A DNA stretch of 64,000 bases, taken from assembly GCA_903848465.1 (NCBI GenBank), contig CAINGK010000173.1, forward strand, positions 1-64,000, read 5' to 3'. Position numbers and translations under genes: made by a program. The DNA comes from an uncultured Verrucomicrobiota bacterium. Its GTDB lineage: Bacteria > Verrucomicrobiota > Verrucomicrobiia > Verrucomicrobiales > Verrucomicrobiaceae. Below the pieces are notes generated by a model. The model was not told the DNA's origin. It saw nothing but the letters and a program-made list of their open reading frames with translations, and ran no database searches. Below, in pieces: positions 15,981 to 25,619 of the stretch (positions are counted from its first letter, which is position 1; each line of letters starts with the position of its first letter).

Positions 15981-17678
15981 TCAGGCCCCCTGCAACGTGA
16001 TCGCCGCATCCTCCATGGCGCGGCTGGCCTCGGTTTCATCATTGACCACCTGGGTGGCTCCGAGGCGCTTGAGGCGTTCCACATCGGAGCTGAAGCGCGC
16101 GCGGGCGAGGACGGCGATGTCGGGGCGGTGCTCGCGGATGATGGCGAGAGACTGGGCGTTGACCGTGGCGTCGGGGAAGGTGAGTGCGACCATGCGCGCG
16201 TGCTTCAACTGGGTGAGTTCCCAGGTTTCCTCGTGGCTGGCATCGGCAAAGAGCACGGCTTGGCCCTGGCGCTTGAGTTTCTGCACGGTTTCGGCGTTCA
16301 GCTCGACCACCAGTGTGAGCACGCCAGAATCAAGCAGGGCTTTGTTGAGCTTTTCACCCACCGGGCCATGGCCGCAGATGATGGCGTGACCGGTGAGGCC
16401 GCTGATGCGCTGGCGCAGATTGCCGACATCGGTTTTCACGGGCTTGCCACGGCCCCAGCCGCGTTTCACCAGCCAGTCACCGAGGGGCGTGCCGAACTTC
16501 AGCAGGGCAGGCAGCAGCCCCATGGAAAGCGCACAGGCAGCGAGGAGGGTCTGCTGGGTGTCATGGCTCCAAAGCCGGGCGCTACCTGCGTTTTGGAGCA
16601 GCACGAGCGAAAACTCCCCTGCGCTGCACAGGCCGATGCCCGCCATGAGTGCCTGTTTATGAGCGAGCCCGAGTCGGCGCGCAATGAGGGTGATGATGCC
16701 TGCTTTGACGAGCATGAGCGCCGCCGTGAGCAGGCAGATGGGCAGCCACAAAACCATGGCGGCCTTCACGTCAATCATGAGGCCGACAGAAACAAAGAAC
16801 AGCGTGAGGAAGAGATCCTTCAGTGGCATCACATCCGCCAAGATGCGGTGCTTGAAGATGGATTCACTGACGGCGAGTCCGGCGACAAACGCGCCGAGGG
16901 CCAGCCCGAGTCCCAGCAAGCCGCCGACAAAGGCCAGCCCCACACAACTGCCGATGACCGAGAGCGTGAAGAGTTCGCGGCTGCGGGTGCGCGTCACCGC
17001 ATTCAGCAGCCATGGAATGACCCACCGCGCGGCCACGCCCGCCAGAATCACAAAGGCACCGCCGCGCAATGCCAGTGAGCCAAGCCGTGGCATGAGTGCC
17101 GTGGCCGCGCCCTCATGCGGCAGGAGCAGCGGCAGGAACAGGAAGAAGACGATGATGAAGAGATCCTGAAAAATCGCCACGGCCAGCGCCATGCGCGCAC
17201 CGGGGCTGGCTTCGAGGCCAAGGTCTTGAAAGCTCTTCAAACTGACCGCCGTGGAACTCATGGCGAGAGCGACAGACAGCAGGACGGCACCCTGCCAGGA
17301 TGAAGAATGCAGCAGGGTCGAAACGACTGCGACCACCACCATGCAGAGCACCATTTGCCAACCACCACCGACGAAGGCCAGCCGCCGCAAGAAGCGCAGC
17401 TCACCGAGCGAGAACTCCAAGCCCAGCGTGAACATGAGCAGCACGACGCCGAACTCCGCCATCTGCGATACCTGCACATGCGACTCGCCACCGCCCAGCA
17501 GGGCGAGGACGCCAGAGTTGGCGATCAGCACGCCGCAGATAAAATAGCCCGCGAGCATCGACTGCCGCAAGTGGAGCAGCAGCAACGAAACCAGCACCAC
17601 CCCCGCGAGCATCAGCGCCAGCAAAGCAAACAACGGCGGAATGCCCTCCGCTGCTGCCATGATAGGCAACGGGGTCAT
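15981..17678 (-). CDS. Kef-type cation:proton antiporter with TrkA-N domain
   Basis: A 565-residue membrane protein. About twelve membrane helices of the Na+/H+ exchanger fold (residues about 10-390; motif MAEFGVVLLMFTLGLEFSL is typical) are followed by a cytoplasmic NAD-binding TrkA-N/RCK-like domain (ICGHGPVGEKLNKALLDSG). It probably exchanges potassium or another cation for protons under nucleotide control. No glutathione-gating partner (KefF/KefG) is adjacent. Its start overlaps the stop of the upstream ABC transporter by four bases, so the two share a transcript. Confidence 0.88.
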   Translation of the reverse strand: MTPLPIMAAAEGIPPLFALLALMLAGVVLVSLLLLHLRQSMLAGYFICGVLIANSGVLALLGGGESHVQVSQMAEFGVVLLMFTLGLEFSLGELRFLRRLAFVGGGWQMVLCMVVVAVVSTLLHSSSWQGAVLLSVALAMSSTAVSLKSFQDLGLEASPGARMALAVAIFQDLFIIVFFLFLPLLLPHEGAATALMPRLGSLALRGGAFVILAGVAARWVIPWLLNAVTRTRSRELFTLSVIGSCVGLAFVGGLLGLGLALGAFVAGLAVSESIFKHRILADVMPLKDLFLTLFFVSVGLMIDVKAAMVLWLPICLLTAALMLVKAGIITLIARRLGLAHKQALMAGIGLCSAGEFSLVLLQNAGSARLWSHDTQQTLLAACALSMGLLPALLKFGTPLGDWLVKRGWGRGKPVKTDVGNLRQRISGLTGHAIICGHGPVGEKLNKALLDSGVLTLVVELNAETVQKLKRQGQAVLFADASHEETWELTQLKHARMVALTFPDATVNAQSLAIIREHRPDIAVLARARFSSDVERLKRLGATQVVNDETEASRAMEDAAITLQGA

Positions 17679-19582
17679 GATTCCTCTTTGTTCTCGGTGC
17701 TGAACTGGAGATTGTATAGGTTCTGATACATCGCGTTACGGCTCAGCAGTTCGGCGTGCGTGCCACGGTCGAGGATGCATCCCTGCTCCATGACGATGAT
17801 CTGATCTGCTTCCAGAATCGTCGAAAGCCGGTGTGCAATAGCCACGACGGTTTTGCCAGCCGAGAGGTTGTGGATGGCTTCCTGAATGATCTTTTCACTC
17901 TCCGTGTCGAGCGCGGAGGTGGCCTCATCGAGTAGCAGGACCGGCGCATCACGCAAAATGGCGCGGGCGATGGAAATGCGCTGCTTCTGCCCCCCGGAGA
18001 GATTGCACCCGCCTTCACCGGCGATGGCATCGTAGCCATTGCTGATCTGCTCGATGAATTCATGCGCATGCGCTTTTTTGGCAGCGGCGATGATCTCCGC
18101 CTCGGTGGCATCGAGACGGCCATAGCGGATGTTTTCACGGATGGTGTCGTGAAACAGGAAGGTGTCCTGACTGACGATGCCAATGTTGGCGCGCAGAGAA
18201 TCTTGCGTGCAGGAGCGGATGTCCGTTCCATCCAGCAGGACCGCTCCTGCGTCAGGATCGTAAAAGCGCAGCAAGAGGGAAAAGAGCGTGCTCTTGCCTG
18301 CGCCGCTGCGACCGACGAGGGCGTAGAATTTGCCGGGGTCGAGTTGCAGGTCGATGTCTTTGACCGCAGGCATTTCTTTTTGGACGTCGTCTCTGTCGCG
18401 GTAAAAGAAGGTGATGTTTTTGAAGGTGACCGCGCCGGAGGTTCTGCCGATGACCGTAGCATCTGGAGCATCCTGAATGTCCGGCGTGCGGTTGAGGATT
18501 TCAAAGACCATGCCGGCGGCGATGGTGGTCTTTTGCAGGAAGAGCTGCACGCGGCTGAGTTCCTTCAGCGGCGGATAGATCTGCGTGAGCGCCATCACCA
18601 GCACGAAGAACTTCTCGGCGGTGATGCCGCGTTGCCAGGCATAGACCAGACCGGCGGCGATGCCAAACGAGGCCACGGTTTCGACGATGGGACCGATCAG
18701 TTCCAGCGCCTTGGCCCAGCGCACCATGTTGTGCGTCATGCTGGCGTTGGAGCGGTCAAAGCGTTGCATCTCGTATCCTTCGCGGGCATAGGACTTGACC
18801 AGACGAATACCAGCAAAGGATTCCTGCATGGACGCCATGAGGGCACGGGAGTCGTATTCTTCCTTGGCACCGACTTTGCGCACGCGTTTGCCGAGGCGAA
18901 TGATCGGGTACAGACAGGCCGGGAAAATGACTAGCGACATCAGTGTGAAGATCCAGTCGCTGGCAAAGAGCATAACCAGGATGCCGATGATCGTCACCGG
19001 ACGCTGTACCACCGTTTGAATGAGCATCATGGCATTGCGCTGCACCACGCCCGTCTGGCTGATGACGGTCTGCATCAACTCGCCAATTCTGGCGTTGTTA
19101 AAATACCCCGGCGACTGCCGCATGATGCTACCGAAGGCGTCATTACGGATCTGGTACACCACCTTGCTCGTGACCCAGGCCTGCATGTAGCTGGAGAGAT
19201 ACCCCAGGAAGCCGCGCAGGAAGATGAGCACTGGGATGAAGGCGCAGGCGATGGCGACGCCGAAGATACCCACGGGGGTGTCTGAAGCGACGCCGAGGAG
19301 TTCCGCTGGGTTGATCACGCCGAAGATCGGGAGTTCGATGACCTGACCCAGCGTGGTGGTCTTGCCGTTGAGCACGAGCGAGAAGATGAGCTGGAAGCCA
19401 ATGATCATCACGCTGGTGAACAGACCGCTGAGGATGCCCAACACGGTGCTCAGAATGAAGCGGCCACGATAGGGGACGACGTACTTCCAGATGGCCTTGA
19501 GGGTATCCATCACCACCGCACGGAGGTGCGGATCGGCGAGATTGATTTTAGCTGGGAGAGGTGGTGCAGAAGGGGCGGACAT
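17675..19582 (-). CDS. MsbA-like ABC exporter, fused permease/ATPase
   Basis: A 635-residue half-transporter. Its six-helix exporter domain covers about residues 30-340. Its ATPase domain has Walker A VGRSGAGKSTLFSLLLRF near 425, signature LSGGQKQRISIARAIL and Walker B PVLLLDEATSALD, all intact. MsbA-like proteins flip lipid-linked sugars or lipid A. Its place beside the glycan cluster fits export of a glycolipid, but the substrate cannot be read from sequence. It is followed by the Kef gene (ATGA overlap) and preceded by a glycosyltransferase gene 53 bases upstream. Confidence 0.85.
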   Translation of the reverse strand: MSAPSAPPLPAKINLADPHLRAVVMDTLKAIWKYVVPYRGRFILSTVLGILSGLFTSVMIIGFQLIFSLVLNGKTTTLGQVIELPIFGVINPAELLGVASDTPVGIFGVAIACAFIPVLIFLRGFLGYLSSYMQAWVTSKVVYQIRNDAFGSIMRQSPGYFNNARIGELMQTVISQTGVVQRNAMMLIQTVVQRPVTIIGILVMLFASDWIFTLMSLVIFPACLYPIIRLGKRVRKVGAKEEYDSRALMASMQESFAGIRLVKSYAREGYEMQRFDRSNASMTHNMVRWAKALELIGPIVETVASFGIAAGLVYAWQRGITAEKFFVLVMALTQIYPPLKELSRVQLFLQKTTIAAGMVFEILNRTPDIQDAPDATVIGRTSGAVTFKNITFFYRDRDDVQKEMPAVKDIDLQLDPGKFYALVGRSGAGKSTLFSLLLRFYDPDAGAVLLDGTDIRSCTQDSLRANIGIVSQDTFLFHDTIRENIRYGRLDATEAEIIAAAKKAHAHEFIEQISNGYDAIAGEGGCNLSGGQKQRISIARAILRDAPVLLLDEATSALDTESEKIIQEAIHNLSAGKTVVAIAHRLSTILEADQIIVMEQGCILDRGTHAELLSRNAMYQNLYNLQFSTENKEES

Positions 19583-19635
19583 GGATGGCTTGAGTCACTA
19601 AGTGCCGCATCGTCATTCGCACAACTGGGAAGTCA

Positions 19636-20757
19636 TCATCCCAGGTGCCGGTGATAGATGGCCTCCAGGCGGTCGAGCATGTTTTCCAGGCTGTGCTCGC
19701 GCTCAATGAAGCGCCTGCCTGCCGCGCACATGGCCTGCGTTTTTTCCCGCTGTTCCAAAGTGGCACGGATGGCAACGGCCAGCGCGGCAGGATCCTGCAT
19801 GGGTACCAGTCGGCCGGTTTCGCCGTCTTTGATGATGCTCGGAATGCCGCCCACATTGCTAGCTACCACGGGCACGCCGGTGGCCAGCGCCTGGAGACCG
19901 GACTGCGGGATGGCTTCGTGAAAAGACGGGATGGCGACGATGTCGAGCGCGCGCATGATGTCCGGTACATCCTCACGATGCCCGGCCAAGGTGAAGAGGT
20001 CCTGCACGCCAAGCTTCTGAATGGCATCCTCCAGGTGGGTGCGCCATGGGCCGTCGCCGACGATGACACAGTGAATGCGCAGCCCCTGCTCGCGCAGCAG
20101 GCCAGCGGCTGCGGCGAGAATCTGCGTCCCCTTGGCATGCCGAATGACGGTGATCATACCGATGAGCGGCGTGCCTGCGGGCAGCGCTGGCAGAGGCAGC
20201 GTGGCGCGTGGCCCATCAGGATGGAAACGTTGCAGATCCACACCGGTTGGCAGCGTGGTGACTTCATCGGGCTGCAAATCAAACGTCGAAACCAGGGTAT
20301 CCGTGATCTTTGGGCTGGTGGTGAGGATGTGATGGCTCCACTCCTTGTACATCAGGCGGCTGAGCGACTTGTTGGGAATGGGCACATCAAAATGGCGGCT
20401 GCGGATGATCAGTGGCACCCGCGCGATGCGTGCCGCCAGCGTCAGCATCCAGCCATCCCTTGAGCTGTGGGGATTGACGATTTCAATGCGGTGACGGCTG
20501 AGCCACCAGGCCAGCCGCAGGACATGAAACGGCAGCAGAATGCGCTGATTGAAGCGCTGGGCCAGCACCGGCACCCCCGCCTGCTCGGCACGCTGGAAAA
20601 GCTGGCTGTTGGCTGGGGCGACGAGCCAGACTTCGCTGCCACGGCGGCGGAGCCCGGTCATTTCCGCCAGGATGCGGTGTTCCTGCCCCCCCCAGCCGAG
20701 GGAGGCCTCGGAGTGGACGATGCGCCATTTGCGATGTGGGGAGTTGAAGTCAGCCAT
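19636..20757 (-). CDS. Glycosyltransferase, GT4 family
   Basis: A 373-residue GT-B glycosyltransferase. The N-terminal half starts WRIVHSEASLGWGGQEHRIL, with the glycine-rich acceptor loop. The C-terminal half has the donor-site signature (IPSFHEAIPQSGLQALATGVPVVASNVGG; short: EAIPQSGLQALATG), an E-X7-E-like motif with Q in place of the usual final E region. The ATG at 20757 is preferred to the TTG at 20790. An eight-base C run (G on the coding strand) lies near the 5' end at 20686-20693. It opens the minus-strand run leading into the MsbA-like exporter. Confidence 0.85.
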   Translation of the reverse strand: MADFNSPHRKWRIVHSEASLGWGGQEHRILAEMTGLRRRGSEVWLVAPANSQLFQRAEQAGVPVLAQRFNQRILLPFHVLRLAWWLSRHRIEIVNPHSSRDGWMLTLAARIARVPLIIRSRHFDVPIPNKSLSRLMYKEWSHHILTTSPKITDTLVSTFDLQPDEVTTLPTGVDLQRFHPDGPRATLPLPALPAGTPLIGMITVIRHAKGTQILAAAAGLLREQGLRIHCVIVGDGPWRTHLEDAIQKLGVQDLFTLAGHREDVPDIMRALDIVAIPSFHEAIPQSGLQALATGVPVVASNVGGIPSIIKDGETGRLVPMQDPAALAVAIRATLEQREKTQAMCAAGRRFIEREHSLENMLDRLEAIYHRHLG

Positions 20758-20880
20758 GAAGTCCGCACTGTTCCATGGCCTGTATGGCAAATGAAATAAA
20801 GGTTCTTTTTGGCAAAAAGTTCTGGCATGCGCACCGCCTTGCCTTCATATCCCTTTTTGAACTTATCTGACCCCTCAATC

Positions 20881-22176
20881 ATGACGTCATCAACCATCGG
20901 CATCATCGGCTTGGGCTATGTGGGCCTGCCATTGAGCCTTCAGTTTGCCCGTACGGGCAGCACCGTGCTGGGATTCGATATTGATCCTGCCAAAATTCAA
21001 TCCCTTGAAGCACGAGAGAGCTACATCCTGCACATCTCGGCAGACTCCGTGCGTGCGCAGTGTGACGCGGGGCGGTTTTCCGCCACCACGGACTTCGCTC
21101 GGGTACGTGAGTGCGAGGCCGTCATCATCTGCGTGCCCACCCCGCTGGCGAAACACCGTGAGCCAGACCTGACCTACGTGCTGAACACTGGGCGCGCCAT
21201 TGCCCCCCACCTCCAGAGCGGGCAGTTGGTGGTCCTGGAGTCCACCACGTATCCAGGGACGACGGACACCGAACTGCGGGAAGTGCTCGAAGCTGGGTCC
21301 GGCCTCAAAGCGGGGGTGGATTTCCATCTGGCCTTCTCCCCTGAGCGCGAAGACCCGGGCAATCCGGCGAGTGATGTGGCCGTGATTCCGAAAATCGTCG
21401 GCGGATTCACCCCTGAGTGCCAAAAGCACGCGCTGAGCGTGTATGGCCGGGCCATCAAGACGCTGGTGCCGGTGGAGTCCTGCCGCGTGGCGGAGGCGGT
21501 GAAGCTGACGGAAAACATCTTCCGTGCGGTGAACATCGCCATGGTGAACGAACTCAAGGTCGTCTATGCCGCCATGGGCATCGACATCTGGGACGTGATC
21601 GATGCGGCGAAGACGAAGCCGTTTGGCTTCATGCCGTTTTACCCTGGCCCCGGACTCGGGGGGCACTGCATCCCGATTGATCCTTTCTATCTGACCTGGA
21701 AGGCCCGTGAGTATGGCCAGGAGACGCGCTTCATCGAGCTGGCGGGCGAGGTCAACACCGCCATGCCAGCTTATGTGATCAAGCGCGTGAGTGAGGCACT
21801 GGCCTCCCTGCACCTGACCATCCGCGACAGCCGCATCCTCATGATTGGCATCGCTTACAAGTCCAACGTGGATGATGACCGTGAAAGCCCGGCCTATGTG
21901 CTGTGGGATCACCTGGAGCAGCAGGGCGCAGAGGTGGACTACCACGACCCGCATGTGCCGGTGATCCGGCCCTCGCGCGAGCATGCGCAGTTTGCCGGAC
22001 GCAAGAGTGTGGCTCTGGCGGCTGGAATGCTGGCGGATTATGATCTGGTTCTGGTGGCTACCAACCACAAGGCGGTGGATACGGCGCTCATCGCGGAGCA
22101 CTCGCGGCTGGTGGTGGATTCGCGCAATGCACTCAGTGCCCTGATGAAGGGCCGCCCCAACTATTTTAAAGCATGA
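20881..22176 (+). CDS. Nucleotide sugar dehydrogenase, UDP-GlcNAc 6-dehydrogenase-like (WbpA type)
   Basis: A 431-residue enzyme with an N-terminal Rossmann motif (GIIGLGYVGLPLSLQFA), a central dimer domain, and the active-site stretch PGPGLGGHCIPIDPFYL in which Cys263 is the expected nucleophile. It oxidises a UDP-sugar C6 alcohol to the uronic acid with two NAD+. The exact GHCIPIDP context fits the WbpA/WecC branch acting on N-acetylated sugars rather than UDP-glucose. The ATG at 20881 is used because the ORF's earlier start at 20809 adds no conserved residues. It overlaps the next gene by four bases. WbpB/D/E-like partners lie 30 kb away. Confidence 0.88.
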   Translation: MTSSTIGIIGLGYVGLPLSLQFARTGSTVLGFDIDPAKIQSLEARESYILHISADSVRAQCDAGRFSATTDFARVRECEAVIICVPTPLAKHREPDLTYVLNTGRAIAPHLQSGQLVVLESTTYPGTTDTELREVLEAGSGLKAGVDFHLAFSPEREDPGNPASDVAVIPKIVGGFTPECQKHALSVYGRAIKTLVPVESCRVAEAVKLTENIFRAVNIAMVNELKVVYAAMGIDIWDVIDAAKTKPFGFMPFYPGPGLGGHCIPIDPFYLTWKAREYGQETRFIELAGEVNTAMPAYVIKRVSEALASLHLTIRDSRILMIGIAYKSNVDDDRESPAYVLWDHLEQQGAEVDYHDPHVPVIRPSREHAQFAGRKSVALAAGMLADYDLVLVATNHKAVDTALIAEHSRLVVDSRNALSALMKGRPNYFKA

Positions 22177-23129
22177 AGGCTCTCGTCACTGGCGGTGCAG
22201 GTTTTATTGGCTCTCACATCTCCGAGGCGCTCTGCCGTAAAGGGGCTGAGGTCATTGTGCTGGACAACCTTTCTCTGGGCAATCCCGCCAATCTCGATTG
22301 GAAAAAGCCAGGGGACAAGATCGACCTCGTGGAAGGGGACATCTGTGACCTGCCCCTGCTGACCAAACTGATGCCGGGCGTTGACTGGGTGTTCCACCAA
22401 GGCGCACTGCCTTCGGTTCCGCGCTCCGTCGCCGCGCCGTTGGAGAGCAATGCAAACAATCTCGACGGCACACTGAATGTGCTGATGGCCGCTAGAGACG
22501 CTGGCGTGAAGCGGTTGATGTTTGCATCTTCGTCCTCGATCTACGGAAATGCCGACGTGCCCGCGAAGCATGAGGGGTTGCCTGTGCAACCGCTCTCGCC
22601 CTACGCCCTGCAAAAGTACGGTGGTGAGCGTTACTGTCAGCTTTTCCATCAGCTCTATGGCTTTGAAGCCATTGCGCTGCGCTACTTCAATATCTTCGGG
22701 CCACGTCAGGCGTTTGATTCGCCCTATTCCGGGGTGATTGCTAAATTCTGCACCTTCATGCTGGAGGGCAAAGAGCCGGTGATTTTTGGTGACGGCAGTC
22801 AGGCGCGTGACTTCACCTTTGTGGACAACGCGGTCTCGGCAAACCTGCTCGCTGCTGAGGCACCGGCGGAGAAAGCCGCCGGCAAGGTCTTCAATGTGGC
22901 CGCCGGGCACTCCATCGACCTGATCCGGCTGGTGAAGGACATCAATCTTTTGACCGGTCAGCAACTGCAGCCACGGTTTGAACCGGCACGCGCAGGCGAT
23001 GTGCTGCACTCGCTGGCAGACATCAGCGCCGCCCGTGCGGGCCTGGGCTATGAGGTGAAGGTGGGCTGGGAAGAAGGGCTGCGCCAGACACTGGAGTTTT
23101 ACAAGCAGGTAGCAGGTGCTAAAAGCTAG
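22173..23129 (+). CDS. NAD-dependent sugar epimerase (UDP-GlcNAc/UDP-glucose 4-epimerase-like)
   Basis: A 318-residue extended SDR enzyme. It has an N-terminal GGAGFIGSH NAD motif and catalytic Tyr144/Lys148 in SPYALQKYGGERY, with the FASSSSIYG serine motif before it. ALRYFNIFGPRQ and the GDGSQARDFTFVDN stretch are typical of WbpP-like UDP-GlcNAc 4-epimerases. It could instead be a 4,6-dehydratase, but the family's extra catalytic Asp-Glu pair is not evident. It is coupled to the dehydrogenase by an ATGA overlap and precedes neuB by 14 bases. Confidence 0.82.
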   Translation: MKALVTGGAGFIGSHISEALCRKGAEVIVLDNLSLGNPANLDWKKPGDKIDLVEGDICDLPLLTKLMPGVDWVFHQGALPSVPRSVAAPLESNANNLDGTLNVLMAARDAGVKRLMFASSSSIYGNADVPAKHEGLPVQPLSPYALQKYGGERYCQLFHQLYGFEAIALRYFNIFGPRQAFDSPYSGVIAKFCTFMLEGKEPVIFGDGSQARDFTFVDNAVSANLLAAEAPAEKAAGKVFNVAAGHSIDLIRLVKDINLLTGQQLQPRFEPARAGDVLHSLADISAARAGLGYEVKVGWEEGLRQTLEFYKQVAGAKS

Positions 23130-23143
23130 CCCAGGCAGGCCCC

Positions 23144-24190
23144 ATGTCTCATCCCCGCGACATCAACGATCTGTGGCAGAACCCTGCCGCGCCGTGCTTC
23201 ATCATCGCCGAAATTGCGCAGGCACACGATGGCAGTCTGGGCACTGCCCATGCCTACATTGATGCCGTGGCAGCCACCGGGGCTGATGCGGTGAAATTTC
23301 AGACGCACATCGCAGCGGAGGAAAGCTCCGAACTGGACACCTGGCGCGTGAAGTTTAGCAAACAAGACGCCACCCGCTACGACTACTGGAAGCGCATGGA
23401 GTTCACGGAGCCGCAGTGGCTGGAGCTCAAGCAGCATGCCGAAGAAAAGGGGCTCGTGTTCCTGAGTTCGCCATTCTCACTTGCCGCCATTCGTCTGCTG
23501 GAGCGTCTCGGTGTGCCAGCCTGGAAAGTCGCCTCCGGGGAAGTGACCAACCGGCTGTTTTTGGATGCCATGATCGCCACAGGCAAGCCGGTGCTCGTTT
23601 CCAGCGGTATGAGTTATCTGGAGGAGATGGATGCCACCGTGGCCCTGCTCAAAGCGGCAGGTTCGCCCGTGGCCGTGTTTCAGTGTACGACGGCCTACCC
23701 GTGCCCACCGGAAAAAATCGGGCTGAATCAGATCGCGGAATTCATGGAGCGCTACCAATGCCCGGTGGGATTGTCCGACCACTCAGGCACCCCGTATCCT
23801 TCATTGGCGGCGGTCACGCTGGGAGCAAAGTTGATCGAGGTTCACATCACGTTCAGTCGTGAAATGTTCGGGCCGGATGTTTCCGCATCGCTCACCACCG
23901 ATGAGTTTAAGCAGATGGTGGCAGGAGTTCGCAGCATCGAAACCATGCAGGCGAGTCCGCTGCTGAAAAATGCCTCGGCAGAAACGATGGAGCCGCTGCG
24001 CCGCATGTTTGGCCAGAGCTTGGTGGCTGCAACCGATCTCGCTGCGGGCACGGTGATCACGCAGCAAAGCCTGTCCTGCCGCAAGCCGGGGCACGGCATC
24101 GCGGCCGCGAATTATACCACCGTCATTGGCAAAAAGCTCAGGCACGCCGTCAAGGCCGCGCAATTCCTGCAACTGGAAGACTTTGAGTGA
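23144..24190 (+). CDS. neuB: N-acetylneuraminate/legionaminate synthase (NeuB family)
   Basis: A 348-residue enzyme that condenses phosphoenolpyruvate with an N-acetylated mannosamine-type sugar to a nine-carbon nonulosonic acid. The TIM-barrel domain has IAEIAQAHDGSLGTAHAYID, GADAVKFQTH, VASGEVTN and GLSDHSGTPYP. A C-terminal SAF (antifreeze-like) domain starts near residue 285 (SLVAATDLAAGTVIT). Whether the product is sialic, legionaminic or pseudaminic acid cannot be told here. The partner genes neuC and neuA are on the other strand at 30-32 kb. Confidence 0.9.
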   Translation: MSHPRDINDLWQNPAAPCFIIAEIAQAHDGSLGTAHAYIDAVAATGADAVKFQTHIAAEESSELDTWRVKFSKQDATRYDYWKRMEFTEPQWLELKQHAEEKGLVFLSSPFSLAAIRLLERLGVPAWKVASGEVTNRLFLDAMIATGKPVLVSSGMSYLEEMDATVALLKAAGSPVAVFQCTTAYPCPPEKIGLNQIAEFMERYQCPVGLSDHSGTPYPSLAAVTLGAKLIEVHITFSREMFGPDVSASLTTDEFKQMVAGVRSIETMQASPLLKNASAETMEPLRRMFGQSLVAATDLAAGTVITQQSLSCRKPGHGIAAANYTTVIGKKLRHAVKAAQFLQLEDFE

Positions 24191-25566
24191 TGAACCTGAT
24201 TTTAATCGTCGATACGGTGCAGTTCTACCGGGATGTGTTCCGCTCCCGGTTGCTGGAGGAGCTGCTCGCCGATGGCAACAATCGCATCACGGTCTATTGC
24301 ACTTTCAATCTGGAGGCCACGACGAAGGAGTTTCAGCATGAGCGCTTGCGCATCGTGCCGCTGAAGCGCAAAAAGCCGACGTGGTTCTCTTCGCTGCTGT
24401 TTTCTTGGGCCAAGGATCTGTGGACGGTGGAGCAGCCAGAGAGCAGTTTCACACAGAAACGCATGGTAGAGGCGCTGGCTAGAAAGCGCAAAAACCTGGA
24501 CTTCCGGCTGGGGCTGGCCCGTCTGGCCCTGCGCATGGGGCTCACGTCCCAGGGGATCATCCGCTTCATGGAGCAGTTCGGGCACGATGCCGATTTCGAG
24601 CGCCTCATTCAGGAGGTGAAACCGAATGCCGTGGTATTTGCCAACATGATTCCCTCCGATCTGGAGTGTCTCAAAGAAGCACGGCGGCACAAGATTCCGC
24701 TCATCCTTGCCGTGGCGAGTTGGGACAATCCGACCTCCAAAGGGCCGCTCACTGTGTTGCCAGACTACACGTTGGTTTGGTCCACGGAGATGAAGCAAGA
24801 AATGGTGCAGTGCCATGGCTTGCCTGCGGAAAGCATGGCGATGGTGGGGGTGATTTATTTTGAGAATTACTTCGCACCGGAGCGGCTGATGACGCGCGAA
24901 AAGTTTTGCGAGCAGCTTGGTGTGTCACCGGAGACGAAGATCATTCAGTTTGCCACGGGGGATAGCGCCATCATCCGCTGCAATCAGCCGTTTGTACGCC
25001 TGCTGCAGCGCATTGTGGCGGAGCAGCCGTTTGACCATCCATGTCATCTGTTGGTGCGGGTGAGCCCGAAGGACATTTACACTTTGTATCAGGAGTTTGA
25101 GGGCAAGCCACACAGCACCATCCAATACCCGCTGGGGGAAGGGGCCGCGTATGGGCGTCACTCATGGATACCCAAGGCGGAGGAAGATTACGAACGCGCC
25201 TCCACGCTGAAGAACACCGACGTGCTGCTCACGAGCGGTTCGTCCATCATTCTCGATGCCTGTTGCTTCGACATTCCAGTGGTCAATCTCGCTTATGACG
25301 CTGGGTTGGATTTGCCCCCCTGGCAGACAGTGACAAGGTTTTTCAAGTTCAGCCATGCCAAACCGGTGGAGCAGGAGGATGCCACCTGGATGGTGCATGA
25401 TGACGAGCAACTCATGGCGGCGCTGCGGGAAGTCATCAAAACCCCGCAGGTGCGCCACCTGCAGCGTCAAAATCTGCTCTCGCGTGTGGTTTGCTACACG
25501 GATGGCAAGACCTGCAAGCGCTGGGTGGATGCCGTGACCGCTTTCGTGCAAGCCAAAGCAAATTAA
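24190..25566 (+). CDS. Putative GT-B glycosyltransferase, unrecognised family
   Basis: A 458-residue soluble protein. The start MNLILIVDTVQFYRDVFRSR and the later stretches VLLTSGSSIILDACCFDIPVVN (short: TSGSSIILDACCF) and YTLVWSTEMKQEMV resemble GT-B enzymes such as those related to CDP-glycerol or UDP-sugar transferases. The TSGSS...D motif is typical of a donor-binding loop. I do not recognise a named family. The ATG at 24190 overlaps the neuB stop (TGATG), and it follows neuB directly, so it may transfer or modify the nonulosonic acid. That is inference from position. Confidence 0.65.
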   Translation: MNLILIVDTVQFYRDVFRSRLLEELLADGNNRITVYCTFNLEATTKEFQHERLRIVPLKRKKPTWFSSLLFSWAKDLWTVEQPESSFTQKRMVEALARKRKNLDFRLGLARLALRMGLTSQGIIRFMEQFGHDADFERLIQEVKPNAVVFANMIPSDLECLKEARRHKIPLILAVASWDNPTSKGPLTVLPDYTLVWSTEMKQEMVQCHGLPAESMAMVGVIYFENYFAPERLMTREKFCEQLGVSPETKIIQFATGDSAIIRCNQPFVRLLQRIVAEQPFDHPCHLLVRVSPKDIYTLYQEFEGKPHSTIQYPLGEGAAYGRHSWIPKAEEDYERASTLKNTDVLLTSGSSIILDACCFDIPVVNLAYDAGLDLPPWQTVTRFFKFSHAKPVEQEDATWMVHDDEQLMAALREVIKTPQVRHLQRQNLLSRVVCYTDGKTCKRWVDAVTAFVQAKAN

Positions 25567-25619
25567 TTCAGCGGGGCATCACTCCAAGTGTGACGTGCCA
25601 AAGTGCAGCGTTACGCGAA

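Noticed and set aside
15906-17078. 390-residue plus-strand ORF opposite the Kef gene
   Set aside because: It starts in the repeat cluster and runs antisense to a clear membrane antiporter; composition is not protein-like.
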